Shown: positions 1 to 7,500, counted from the stretch's first letter. The stretch: DNA of 9,036 nucleotides from Chloroflexota bacterium (GCA_003451595.1 DMDA01000069.1:4013-13048); one strand, 5' to 3'. A program made the numbers and translations. Notes: generated from the letters alone by a model not told the origin.

Positions 1-146
1 CCATATTTCGGCATGACGACGATCACCTCATGCCCCAGCCGCTGCAACACCTGCGGCAATGCGCCCACCACATCAGCCAGCCCGCCTGTCTTGGCGTAGG
101 GCACGACCTCGGATGAAATCATTAAGATTTTGAGTTTCCTCACCAT
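1..146 (-). CDS. glgA: Glycogen synthase (ADP-glucose type), N-terminal part, cut by window edge
   Basis: Reading the minus strand from 146 gives 48 codons that run off the left edge. The peptide starts MVRKLKILMISSEVVPYAKT and goes on with GGLADVVGALPQVL, then RLGHEVIVVMPKYG. This is the N-terminus of a GT5 bacterial glycogen/starch synthase. The KTGGL motif (residues 19-23) belongs to the ADP-glucose-binding site of the family, and the SSEVVPYAKTGGLADVVG block is its N-terminal signature. The enzyme adds glucose from ADP-glucose to the non-reducing end of alpha-1,4-glucan in the cytoplasm. An AAGGAG ribosome binding site lies just upstream. It is 3 bases from the ATG but 6 from the GTG that is codon 2, so the true start may be that GTG. 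It follows menA by 23 bases and is probably co-transcribed. Only the N-terminal domain start is visible, so intactness cannot be judged. Confidence 0.9.
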   Translation of the reverse strand, partial: MVRKLKILMISSEVVPYAKTGGLADVVGALPQVLQRLGHEVIVVMPKY

Positions 147-149
147 GCG

Positions 150-155
150 CTCCTT
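150..155 (-). promoter_or_regulatory. Ribosome binding site of glgA
   Basis: On the minus strand AAGGAG is followed by CGC and then ATGGTG. The spacing is tight for the ATG (3 bases) and more usual for the GTG next to it (6 bases), so it leaves the choice between the two adjacent starts open. Confidence 0.6.
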
Positions 156-169
156 TTTGTTTCGGTTGA

Positions 170-1066
170 TTACCCCAACACAATCCCCGCCGCCAACAGC
201 AGACTGAACAACAGCCCCAGACGCGCCGTGCCTGCCAGCGTCTTGTTGAGTGTGGGACCGTCCGTGGCGCGGCGCAGCGTCTGCACAAGCTGCACCGCCA
301 GCGGCAGCGTCAGCCAGCTTAGCATCACCCACGCAGCGGCGCCCTGCACCAGCCACATCACCACCGGCAGCACGAAGGCAAACGCCAGCAGCGCCGCATA
401 CTCGATTTGCGCGCCGCGACGACCGAGCCGCACCGCCAGCGTGCGCTTGCCGGCGCGGCGGTCGGTGTCGATGTCGCGGTAGTTATTGACGACCAGAATC
501 GCGGTCACCAGCGCGCCGACGGCAAACGAGGCCGTCACCACCAGCGGGGTCAAGGTCAACGCCTGCACGTAGTACGTTCCACAGACCGCCGCCACGCCAA
601 AAAAGAGCAGGACGAAAAGCTCACCCAGCCCGTAATAGCCGAAGGGAAATGGCCCGCCCGTGTACGCCAGCGCCGCCGCGATGCCGGCCACGCCGATCAG
701 CAGAATGGGCCAGCCGCCCACCCACACCAGATAGAGACCGACCAGCACCGACGCAGCGATCACAGCAATGATGCCGCCGCGCATCTGTTCCGGCGTGATC
801 AGCCCGGCGCTGGTGACGCGCACCGGACCCAGACGATCCGGCGTGTCGGCGCCGCGAAAAAAGTCGGAGTAGTCGTTGGCAAAGTTACTCAGAATTTGCA
901 GCAACAGCGCGCCGAGCGCAGCCGCCAGCGCGGGCAGCCAGGCCAGCCTGCCATCAGCATATGCCAGCGCCGTCCCCACGATCACCGGGGAGAGCGCGGC
1001 GGGCAACGTCTTGGGGCGAGCGGCGAGAAGCCAGGCCTGTCGTCGTGTGATTGCCTGCGTTGTCAT
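170..1066 (-). CDS. menA: 1,4-dihydroxy-2-naphthoate polyprenyltransferase (MenA)
   Basis: The product is a 298-residue integral membrane protein of the UbiA prenyltransferase superfamily. It transfers a polyprenyl chain to 1,4-dihydroxy-2-naphthoate, giving demethylmenaquinone in menaquinone synthesis. Two Asp-rich motifs that bind Mg and prenyl diphosphate are present: NDYSDFFRGAD at about 64-74 and YRDIDTDRRAGK at about 196-207. The N-terminus (AWLLAARPKTLP) and the QILSNFANDY stretch closely resemble the E. coli MenA I remember, and hydrophobic segments cover the rest, about eight or nine helices. I chose the ATG at 1066 because MTTQAITRRQAW lines up end to end with E. coli MenA. An in-frame ATG at 1078 would add four residues (MEQR), and the open frame runs on to 1225 without resemblance to the family. 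Neither start has a strong ribosome binding site. It precedes glgA by 23 bases and is divergent from the CofE-like gene. Menaquinone is the usual quinone of Chloroflexota, which fits. Confidence 0.93.
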   Translation of the reverse strand: MTTQAITRRQAWLLAARPKTLPAALSPVIVGTALAYADGRLAWLPALAAALGALLLQILSNFANDYSDFFRGADTPDRLGPVRVTSAGLITPEQMRGGIIAVIAASVLVGLYLVWVGGWPILLIGVAGIAAALAYTGGPFPFGYYGLGELFVLLFFGVAAVCGTYYVQALTLTPLVVTASFAVGALVTAILVVNNYRDIDTDRRAGKRTLAVRLGRRGAQIEYAALLAFAFVLPVVMWLVQGAAAWVMLSWLTLPLAVQLVQTLRRATDGPTLNKTLAGTARLGLLFSLLLAAGIVLG

Positions 1067-1147
1067 GCGTTGTTCCATCCCTGGCGCGCCGGCCGCCGCA
1101 GCAGGAACACAACGCAACGGCAGCGCAAAGGCGATTTTTTGATCTTG

Positions 1148-1156
1148 TGGTATTGT
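1148..1156 (+). promoter_or_regulatory. Candidate extended -10 promoter for the CofE-like operon
   Basis: The plus strand reads TGGTATTGT, that is TGn plus TATTGT (4 of 6 to TATAAT). No recognisable -35 lies 17 bases upstream. It would start transcription near 1163 and leave a leader of about 46 bases. Weaker than the opposite-strand candidate that it overlaps. Confidence 0.3.
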
Positions 1157-1160
1157 ATCA
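1152..1160 (-). promoter_or_regulatory. Candidate extended -10 promoter for menA-glgA
   Basis: The minus strand reads TGATACAAT, which fits TGn plus a -10 hexamer TACAAT (5 of 6 to TATAAT). The hexamer covers 1157 down to 1152. The -35 position 17 bases upstream is poor (CTGCGT). Transcription would begin near 1145, giving a leader of about 80 bases before the chosen menA start. It overlaps the plus-strand candidate on the same bases. Motif reading only. Confidence 0.4.
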
Positions 1161-1172
1161 CTCCAAAGCATT

Positions 1173-1187
1173 TGACGCAGAACGTCA
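1173..1187. repeat. Short inverted repeat in the divergent promoter gap
   Basis: TGACG and CGTCA are separated by five bases. It sits over the expected -35 region of the menA promoter and just downstream of the plus-strand start site, where an operator could act. Five-base arms are expected about once by chance in a gap of this size, so the functional reading is weak. Confidence 0.2.
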
Positions 1188-1208
1188 GCAGGAAATGAGA
1201 AGCATTCG

Positions 1209-1958
1209 ATGCACGTCCAGCCCATTCAGACCCGTCGCATCACGCGTGATGACCACGATCTCTTTGCTATCCTCGACGCGGCGCTGCCGGCATTGGCTGA
1301 AGGCGACATTCTGGCCGTCTCCTCCAAAATCGTCGCCCTCTGCGAAGGACGCACGGCGCCGATCGACGGCACAGACAAAGCCGAACTGATTGCAACAGAA
1401 TCTACCTGGTTCTTGCCCGATACCGTCAGCCGTTATCAGGTCTATCTGACGATCAAGGCCAATACACTCATGCCCTACGCCGGCGTCGACGAATCGAACA
1501 GCGATGGACATTACGTCTTGTGGCCCGCCCATCCGCAAGCGAGCGCCAACGCCATCCGCGCCTACCTGCGCCGACGCTTTGGCGTGCAGCAGGTAGGCGT
1601 GGTGATTACCGACAGTCGTCCGCTGCCGTTGCGCTGGGGCGTGACCGGCTTCTGTGCGGCGCACAGCGGCTTTCAGGCGCTCTACGACTATCGGGGGCAG
1701 CCCGACCTCTTTGGCCGCCCACTGCGCATGACGCAGACCAACGTCGCCGACGCGCTGGCAGCCGCCGCCGTGCTGGTGATGGGCGAAGGCGCCGAGCAGA
1801 CGCCGCTGGCGCGCATCACGGATGCGCCCTTCGTGACATTCCAGGAGCATGATCCGACGCCGGAAGAGTTGACGGCGCTGGCGATCGCGTTGGACGATGA
1901 CCTCTATGCGCCGTTGTTGACCAGCGTCGACTGGCAGCGCGGGCGCGCCGAAGCGTAG
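1209..1958 (+). CDS. CofE-like gamma-glutamyl ligase (F420-0:Glu ligase family)
   Basis: This is a 249-residue soluble protein of the CofE / F420_ligase family. CofE proper adds glutamate to coenzyme F420-0 with GTP. Family landmarks seen here are EGDILAVSSKIVALCEGR (31-48), AGVDESN (91-97, like the GIDASN of archaeal CofE), VGVVITDS (129-136), RWGVTGF (142-148), YRGQPDLFGRPL (161-172) and VLVMGEG (188-194). The length matches single-domain CofE; there is no C-terminal FbiB-type nitroreductase domain. The stretch after ITD reads SRPLPLRWG where archaeal CofE has TNGR plus a basic stretch. This resembles the subgroup sometimes named 'putative folate metabolism gamma-glutamate ligase', so the acceptor may not be F420. 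No other F420 gene is in the window. A weak GAGAAG lies 6 bases before the ATG. It heads the likely operon with the rhomboid gene, 29 bases on. Family membership is sure, the substrate is not. Confidence 0.85.
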   Translation: MHVQPIQTRRITRDDHDLFAILDAALPALAEGDILAVSSKIVALCEGRTAPIDGTDKAELIATESTWFLPDTVSRYQVYLTIKANTLMPYAGVDESNSDGHYVLWPAHPQASANAIRAYLRRRFGVQQVGVVITDSRPLPLRWGVTGFCAAHSGFQALYDYRGQPDLFGRPLRMTQTNVADALAAAAVLVMGEGAEQTPLARITDAPFVTFQEHDPTPEELTALAIALDDDLYAPLLTSVDWQRGRAEA

Positions 1959-1970
1959 ACGGTCATAGTT

Positions 1971-1976
1971 GGAGGG
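1971..1976 (+). promoter_or_regulatory. Ribosome binding site of the rhomboid gene, long spacing
   Basis: GGAGGG stands 11 bases before the ATG at 1988, longer than the 5-9 usual in this window. No other start codon in the frame lies closer, so the ATG is kept. The long spacing may lower translation. Confidence 0.5.
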
Positions 1977-1987
1977 AAAGAACAAGC

Positions 1988-2674
1988 ATGTTTCCACTGC
2001 GCGACACCATTCAAGCACGCTCACTGCCACTGATGAACTGGGCGATCATTGCGGCGAATGTGCTGGTTTTTGTGCTGTTGTTGGGCGGGCCGCGCGCCGA
2101 GTGGTGGATTGTGCGCTACGGGCTGATTCCAGCACAACTCTTCAGCACGCCGACCGAGTGGTTGACAATCTTCACCTCCATGTTTCTGCATGGCGGCCTC
2201 TTCCACCTCATCAGCAACATGTGGGCGCTCTACATCTTCGGCGACAATGTGGAAGATCGCATGGGGCCAACGCGCTTTCTCATGTTCTACTTGCTCTGCG
2301 GCGCAGTTGCGGCGGTCGTGCATATCCTGATGAACCCCAACTCAACGATTCCCACCGTCGGCGCCAGCGGCGCGATCAGCGGGGTGATGGGCGCGTATCT
2401 GGTGCTCTTTCCTGCTTCACGTGTGATCACGTTAGTCCCGTTTTTCTTCTTCCCCTATTTCTTTGAAGTGCCGGCGCTCTTCTTCATCGGTCTCTGGTTT
2501 GGCGGACAACTGGTGAATGCGCTGGCAACGTCGGCGCTGGCGCCGCCCGATGTCGGCGGCGTGGCGTGGTGGGCGCATGTCGGCGGTTTCGTTGCGGGCA
2601 TCGTGCTGGTGCGTCTCTTTGTAGCGGGACGTTCGGTGCGCCGCACCTATCGCGATGAGTTTTACCCCTGGTAG
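1988..2674 (+). CDS. Rhomboid family intramembrane serine protease
   Basis: The 228-residue polytopic protein cuts transmembrane substrates within the membrane. The rhomboid active site is complete: HLISNMW at 73-79 supplies H73 and N77 (equivalent to H150 and N154 of E. coli GlpG, oxyanion region). The catalytic serine is S127 in GASGAISG (125-132), and the catalytic histidine is H197 in AHVGGFVAG. About six hydrophobic segments are visible, near 17-33, 64-83, 97-114, 128-145, 160-181 and 192-212, which is the basic six-helix core with no extra domain. The Phe-rich stretch at 151-159 before helix 5 is common in bacterial rhomboids. The C-terminus is short and basic. It lies 29 bases after the CofE-like gene and 18 bases before a second membrane-anchored serine protease. 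Substrates cannot be read from sequence. Confidence 0.95.
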   Translation: MFPLRDTIQARSLPLMNWAIIAANVLVFVLLLGGPRAEWWIVRYGLIPAQLFSTPTEWLTIFTSMFLHGGLFHLISNMWALYIFGDNVEDRMGPTRFLMFYLLCGAVAAVVHILMNPNSTIPTVGASGAISGVMGAYLVLFPASRVITLVPFFFFPYFFEVPALFFIGLWFGGQLVNALATSALAPPDVGGVAWWAHVGGFVAGIVLVRLFVAGRSVRRTYRDEFYPW

Positions 2675-2681
2675 AGTGCGC

Positions 2682-2687
2682 AGGAGG
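2682..2687 (+). promoter_or_regulatory. Ribosome binding site of the SDH-family protease gene
   Basis: AGGAGG lies 5 bases before the ATG at 2693. It is the strongest such site in the plus-strand operon and fixes this start. Confidence 0.7.
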
Positions 2688-2692
2688 ATGCG

Positions 2693-3535
2693 ATGGATTT
2701 CTTCGGTTTGCTGTGGCTGTTTTTGATGATCTCCTCATTGCAACCGATCATTCGACAGAAAATGCTGGAAGTGGAGCGCATGCGCGCGCTGGCGCGGCTG
2801 GAGAAAGTGCGCAACAGCCGCGTGATCGCACTGATTCATCGCCAGGAAACCATGAGCTTCCTCGGTTTTCCGCTGGCGCGCTACATCGACATCGACGATT
2901 CCGAAGCGCTGCTGCGCGCCATCAAGCTCACCGACGACGAGGTGCCTATCGACCTGATTGTGCATACGCCCGGCGGGCTGGTGTTGGCGGCAGGACAGAT
3001 CGCGCACGCGCTCAAACGCCATCCGGCAAAGGTGACGGTCTTTGTGCCGCACTATGCCATGTCCGGCGGTACGCTCATCGCCCTCGCCGCCGACGAGATC
3101 GTGATGGATGAGAACGCCGTACTTGGCCCGGTCGATCCGCAACTGGGACAACAGCCTGCGGCTTCCATCCTCAAGGTGCTGGAACGCAAGCCGATCAACG
3201 AGATCGACGATGACACCCTGATCATGGCGGATGTGGCCGAGAAGGCGATCCGCCAGGTCAAACACACAGTGCTGGAACTGCTGCGAGGACGCATGGAGCC
3301 GGCGCAGGCGGAGCAGGTCGCAACCACTCTCTCCACCGGCGTCTTCACCCACGACTACCCGATCACCGTGGACGAAGCGCGCGCGCTGGGATTGACGGTG
3401 AGCACAGAGATGCCCAAAGTGATCTACGACATCATGGCGCTCTACCCGCAGACGGCGCAGCGCCGCCCATCGGTGGAATATATCCCGACGCCGCGACGGG
3501 CAGAGCGCTCCCCGCGCCACGCCGGCAATGCCTAA
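2693..3535 (+). CDS. SDH-family Clp-fold serine protease, membrane-anchored
   Basis: This 280-residue protein belongs to the SDH_protease group (formerly DUF114), related to SppA/ClpP-fold peptidases of clan SK. The N-terminus (3-20) is one hydrophobic segment, a likely membrane anchor without a signal cleavage site, followed by a charged helix with coiled-coil character (22-40). The Clp fold follows: VIALIHRQE (44-52), the IDIDDSEALLRAI helix, HTPGG (91-95) for substrate and oxyanion binding, and YAMSGGT (121-127) with the probable nucleophile S124. LAADEIVMD and LGPVDPQLG (144-152) complete the family signature. The dyad partner, Lys in SppA-type enzymes, cannot be assigned. The tail after 255 is basic and Pro-rich, probably disordered. 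The family name 'serine dehydrogenase proteinase' does not imply that activity here. It is last in the plus-strand operon and its stop overlaps that of the opposing HEAT-like gene. The topology, catalytic domain inside or outside, is not settled. Confidence 0.9.
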   Translation: MDFFGLLWLFLMISSLQPIIRQKMLEVERMRALARLEKVRNSRVIALIHRQETMSFLGFPLARYIDIDDSEALLRAIKLTDDEVPIDLIVHTPGGLVLAAGQIAHALKRHPAKVTVFVPHYAMSGGTLIALAADEIVMDENAVLGPVDPQLGQQPAASILKVLERKPINEIDDDTLIMADVAEKAIRQVKHTVLELLRGRMEPAQAEQVATTLSTGVFTHDYPITVDEARALGLTVSTEMPKVIYDIMALYPQTAQRRPSVEYIPTPRRAERSPRHAGNA

Positions 3536-4560
3536 AGCTGACGGCGGATTGCGAGGCGAAGATGCGCTGCCAGCTCAGCGAACTCAACCCGATGCGCCAG
3601 AATGGTAGCCGCCTCCAATAAAATCTCCTGTTTGGCGCGACGGCGCTCACGATAGGCGGCTTGACGCAGGTCATGCAGCGGTTCTTCGCGCCCCGCCAGC
3701 ACAATCGACATGACGAGATAGCGATAGATGTCGGCGTCGGTGGTCTCTTCCAGGAAGCGGGCGAGGTAGGCGCGCCCCAACGGGCCTTCGGCATGGTTGA
3801 GCAGCAGGTCAAACAACCCCATCCGAATGACAGAAGAAGCAGTGGCAGCATAGCCTTCCAGCAACGGCTCGACCAGTGACCTCGGCAGCGCCGTAAGCTG
3901 GCGCAGACACTCCGCCGTCACTTCGGGGAAGACCGTGGCAACGGCGGCGCTGCCAGTGACGCGGTCGTGCGGCATGGTCTGGCAGGCGATGAGATAGAGC
4001 GGCAACGTCTCGCCCAGCGCGCCAAGCACTCGCGCCGCCGACACCGCTGGCTCGCCCGTCATGCGCGCCGTGAAGGGATCGACCAGCAGCCGGGCGGCGT
4101 GATGGCGGGCGGCTTCCTCGTCAACCTCGACCAGCGCCACCAACGCCGCCGCCCGGATCAACACGGCATCCTCGGCAAAGTCCGGGGGCCAGAACTCGTA
4201 GGTCATGCACGCCTGCGCCAGCCAGCCTGCATCCGCCGGGCGCGCCACCGGACGCAAGGCATCGAGCACGGCGCGACGGAAGTAACCACCCTGATCGTGC
4301 CGACCCTTGTCGCGGCTGTAGCGCTCGTAGAGCCTGCGCAGCGCAGGCCGCGCCGCATCAGTCGGGTGTTCGGTCAACACCTTGAGCGCCGCCAACAGCA
4401 CATCCTTGCCATGCTCGCCTTCGAGGATCGAGACGGCAAGCTGCACCGCCGCTTCCGGCTGATCAGCCAGGGCGCGCAGTTGGGCGACAACCGGGAGCTG
4501 CTTACCGCTCATTGCGCCGCTATCAGGATGTTCCCATTCGGATAGAGTGGTGTTGGGCAT
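3532..4560 (-). CDS. HEAT-like helical-repeat protein of unknown function
   Basis: The product has 342 residues, is rich in Ala, Leu, Arg and Glu, and has no signal peptide or membrane segment, so it is probably cytoplasmic. From about 21 to 340 it reads as successive amphipathic helix pairs. Examples are AAVQLAVSILEG, KDVLLAALKVLTEHP with DAARPALRRLYERY, YFRRAVLDALRPVA, VLIRAAALVALVEVDEEAARHHAARLLVDP and EPAVSAARVLGALG. This is the pattern of HEAT/ARM-type solenoids, which serve as protein-binding scaffolds. No catalytic motif is visible and I do not recognise a named family. It starts 29 bases after the stop of the large permease, so it is probably the last gene of that ABC operon. The ATG at 4560 has only a weak GGAA about 8 bases upstream; another ATG at residue 17 has nothing better. 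Its stop overlaps the stop of the opposing protease gene. A role as a cytoplasmic partner of the transporter is inference from position. Confidence 0.75.
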   Translation of the reverse strand: MPNTTLSEWEHPDSGAMSGKQLPVVAQLRALADQPEAAVQLAVSILEGEHGKDVLLAALKVLTEHPTDAARPALRRLYERYSRDKGRHDQGGYFRRAVLDALRPVARPADAGWLAQACMTYEFWPPDFAEDAVLIRAAALVALVEVDEEAARHHAARLLVDPFTARMTGEPAVSAARVLGALGETLPLYLIACQTMPHDRVTGSAAVATVFPEVTAECLRQLTALPRSLVEPLLEGYAATASSVIRMGLFDLLLNHAEGPLGRAYLARFLEETTDADIYRYLVMSIVLAGREEPLHDLRQAAYRERRRAKQEILLEAATILAHRVEFAELAAHLRLAIRRQL

Positions 4561-4589
4561 CGTGGTGGTTCCAGAAACGATAACGTGTA

Positions 4590-7500
4590 TTACTCATAGC
4601 GCAACGCGTCTGCCGGATAGACGCGCGACGCCTGCCACGCCGGCGCAATCGTCGTCAACAGTGAAAAGGCATACGCACCCAGCACGACCAGCCCGATCTG
4701 GGACCAGGGAATGGCGACAGCGCTTTCGCCGATCTGCGGAAAGAAGGCCGACACCAGATTATCGCCCAGCACAACGCCGGTGATGGCGCCGATCAACAGC
4801 CCTGTAATCGAAACGAAGCTGGACTCGATCAGGAAACTCAACCCCACCATGCCGCGCTGATAGCCAAGCGCCCGCAACATGCCGATCTGCTGCCGCCGTT
4901 CGTAGACCGAGCGCGTCGAGATCACGCCGAGCGCGGCAATGCCAACAAGCAGACCCAACGCCATGAAGCCCTGCAACAATTGCAGCGCCCCGCCAGTCAA
5001 ACGCTGACGCTGTGCATAGCGATCGGCCAGCACCACGGCGTCGAGACCGCTGGAGACAAAGGCGCGTTCGATCTCACCTGCCACCGCGCGCGCATCCAGC
5101 CCTGGCTGCGTCTTGACATAGATGCTCTCTCCCGTCACCGGCACACTGCGCAGGCGGGCGAGCGTTGCCTCGCTGCCGATCAGCATCGAGCTGACCAGGT
5201 TCGTGTCCTCGTCGAGCACGCCGATGACTTGCACCGTGTGCGTGCGCCGTTTGCCGTCAGCCCCGTCGGTGGCAAGGGTCAGGCGCAGGTCGCCAAGTGT
5301 GTAACCGTCGCTGCCGTCGACGATGCGCAGCGGTTGGCGGAAGCGCCCGCGGCGTTCGGAAGAAACGTCCTCTGGGCCGATTGCGAATGCCCCTTCTGCG
5401 TCCTCATCCGGCGCTTCCCCGATGCCAAAGGGCAAGGTTGGCAGCGCCTGGAAGAGTTCGGGGCGGGCGATCACGACATCGTTGCGGGTGGCAAGCGCCT
5501 CCCATACCGCTGCGTCGTCGGCAAAACCGGGTGCACGGCTGCGCAGTTGGTAGACCTGTTGCGCCGCGTCGATGTAGCCGCGGTTGACGCCGGCAAGGCT
5601 GGTGAAGCGGAAGTCACCTGTCTCGCCGACGACCTGTCCTTCCATCGCCTGTTCGGTGACAAGACCGACCGCAGCAATCTGGCGATTGAGCGGATCATCG
5701 CCCAGGTTCGCCAGCGCTGCCGGGAAATCTTCCACCGGGTTAAAAAAGCTGAGCAGCGTCGGCGATACCTCAATCTCAAAGCCGGCGGTCTGACGATCAT
5801 CCAGGCGGGTTAGGGATTGCGTGGTACTGATCACGACCGCCATCACCACCACCGTCGCCATGATCATGGCAAAGAGCACCATCGTCATGCCCGTGCGGAA
5901 GCGACTGCTGAGGGGATAGGCGATCGCCGTGCGCAGGACGGGCCGCAACGAGGGCACAAAGCTCAAGATAGCGCTGAGCGTGGCGCTGAGCACATTGGCG
6001 TTGAACATGATGACCAGGATAGCGCCGGTGATGATCAGGGGTCCGCCGATCGTGAAGACCGTCGGCGCCTGTGTCGGATCCCAGGTAAAGCGCTCCGGGA
6101 ACCACTGCGGCGCCAGCGTGTACCAGGGCGGCGTCCAGATCAGGAGCAACCCAACGCCAAGCAGCGAGTAGACGATGCGATAGCCTGTCTCGTTACGAAT
6201 TGGCGTCTCCTCCAGGATGCGTCCAACCAGCACGGTGACGCCGTAGAGCAGCACCGTTGCGGCGATCATGATCAGGCTGAGCGAGTTGGTGGTCAGCGCC
6301 TGCATCAGTAGATAGCCGCCAGCGGCCAGCACTGCCAGCGGCCACAACCAGCTCCACGCGCTCGCCAACCAGGTGCGACGCTTCGCCTCCGCTTCGTCCG
6401 ACAAGCCGCGAATGGCGGTTGCGACATTCATACGCGTCACCCGCCAGGAGGAGATCGTCATCGCCAGCCAGGTGATCAGCACGCCCGCGCAGTATGCCAC
6501 CACGATTGACTCCCACGAGATGGCGAAACTGACGGCAAAGATGCCGCCCGCCTGCGCGTTGATGGCGCCAGTCAGGTCGTTGAACAGGCGCCCGATGAAC
6601 TGCGTCATGGCAAAGGTGATGGCAATGCCCAACAGCACACCCAACGCGGCCGCCAGCAGATTGTAGACCATGCCTTCCGCCATGAAGCTCTGCACGATCT
6701 GGCTGCGCTGCACGCCGACGGCGCGCGAGATGCCGATCTCGACGCGCCGTTCAGCCGCCAGCATGACGAAGATCAGCACGATGAGCAGGATCGCCGCCAG
6801 GATCGAGAAGACGCCAAAGATGCTGAAGATCGTCGAAAAGATGCCGCCGCCCACATTCGCCGCCGAAACAATCGTCGTTTTGTTGAGTGGTTCGATCTGC
6901 TCGAACTGGTTGAGGTTGGCGACCGCCGTCGCAAACTCACGGCTGACTGCATCCGGCAATTCCAGGGTCAGCAACCACTCGCGCACGGTCATGCGCGCAA
7001 GCAGCTCGCGCAGTGCGGACGCGTCACCGCTGGCGGCTGCCGTCAGCAAACCTTCGGCGTCCTGGCGCGTCATCTGTTCGATGTTGAACATGCTCAGCAC
7101 ATTCTCGATGACGCCAGCCAATAGCGGCGGCATCTCATCGGCATCCTCGATCTGCACCTGCCCGACATCCGGCAGGTCGGCGCTGAGCGCCTTGAGTTGT
7201 GCCTGTACGTCAGGGCGCGCGAGCACGTCCGCAATCGTAACCACCGCCGCATCATCTAGCGCCAGCACCGCCAGCCGCTTACTCACGGCATCGGTGTGCT
7301 GCATAGAACTCATCTCATCGCCGATGTTGGAGATCAGCACCGAGTTGACGCGGTCGGGCATAAAGAGTAGTTGCTGTGCTTCATCTAGCCGCAACATCAC
7401 CACCGGCGTCAGAGCGCTGAGCGGGCCAGCCTGGTCGACTACAGCACGCACGCGGAAGCGCACCGGCAACGGACCAATGTAAATCTCCAGCAGATCGCCG

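Noticed and set aside
1121..1144. T-run (1135-1140) after CAGCGCAAAGGCGA as a possible intrinsic terminator
   Set aside because: The preceding sequence can form only a three-base-pair stem, and the position between divergent genes does not call for a terminator.
407..1198. Plus-strand open frame (263 codons) over menA
   Set aside because: The product is Arg/Gln/His-rich, lacks any domain-like pattern and covers a clear MenA gene.
1067..1225. Longer N-terminus for MenA from the ATG at 1225
   Set aside because: The added 53 residues do not resemble the MenA family, and the frame would run over the divergent promoter and into the CofE-like gene.
1185..2030. Long minus-strand open frame (281 codons) antisense to the CofE-like gene
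   Set aside because: Its product is Arg/His/Asp-rich with no family resemblance and spans a well-supported gene on the other strand; such mirror frames are common at this GC content.
2735..3520. Minus-strand open frame (261 codons) antisense to the SDH-family protease gene
   Set aside because: Composition is typical of an antisense shadow, and the plus-strand frame has all family motifs and a strong ribosome binding site.
4980..5813. Plus-strand open frame (277 codons) inside the permease gene
   Set aside because: It is the mirror of the module 2 external domain; no recognisable domain or ribosome binding site.
5797..6516. Possible frameshift or split of the permease into two adjacent genes
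   Set aside because: The frame is open across the whole stretch, codon use is even and the middle region keeps membrane-protein character, so a real fusion is the simplest reading.
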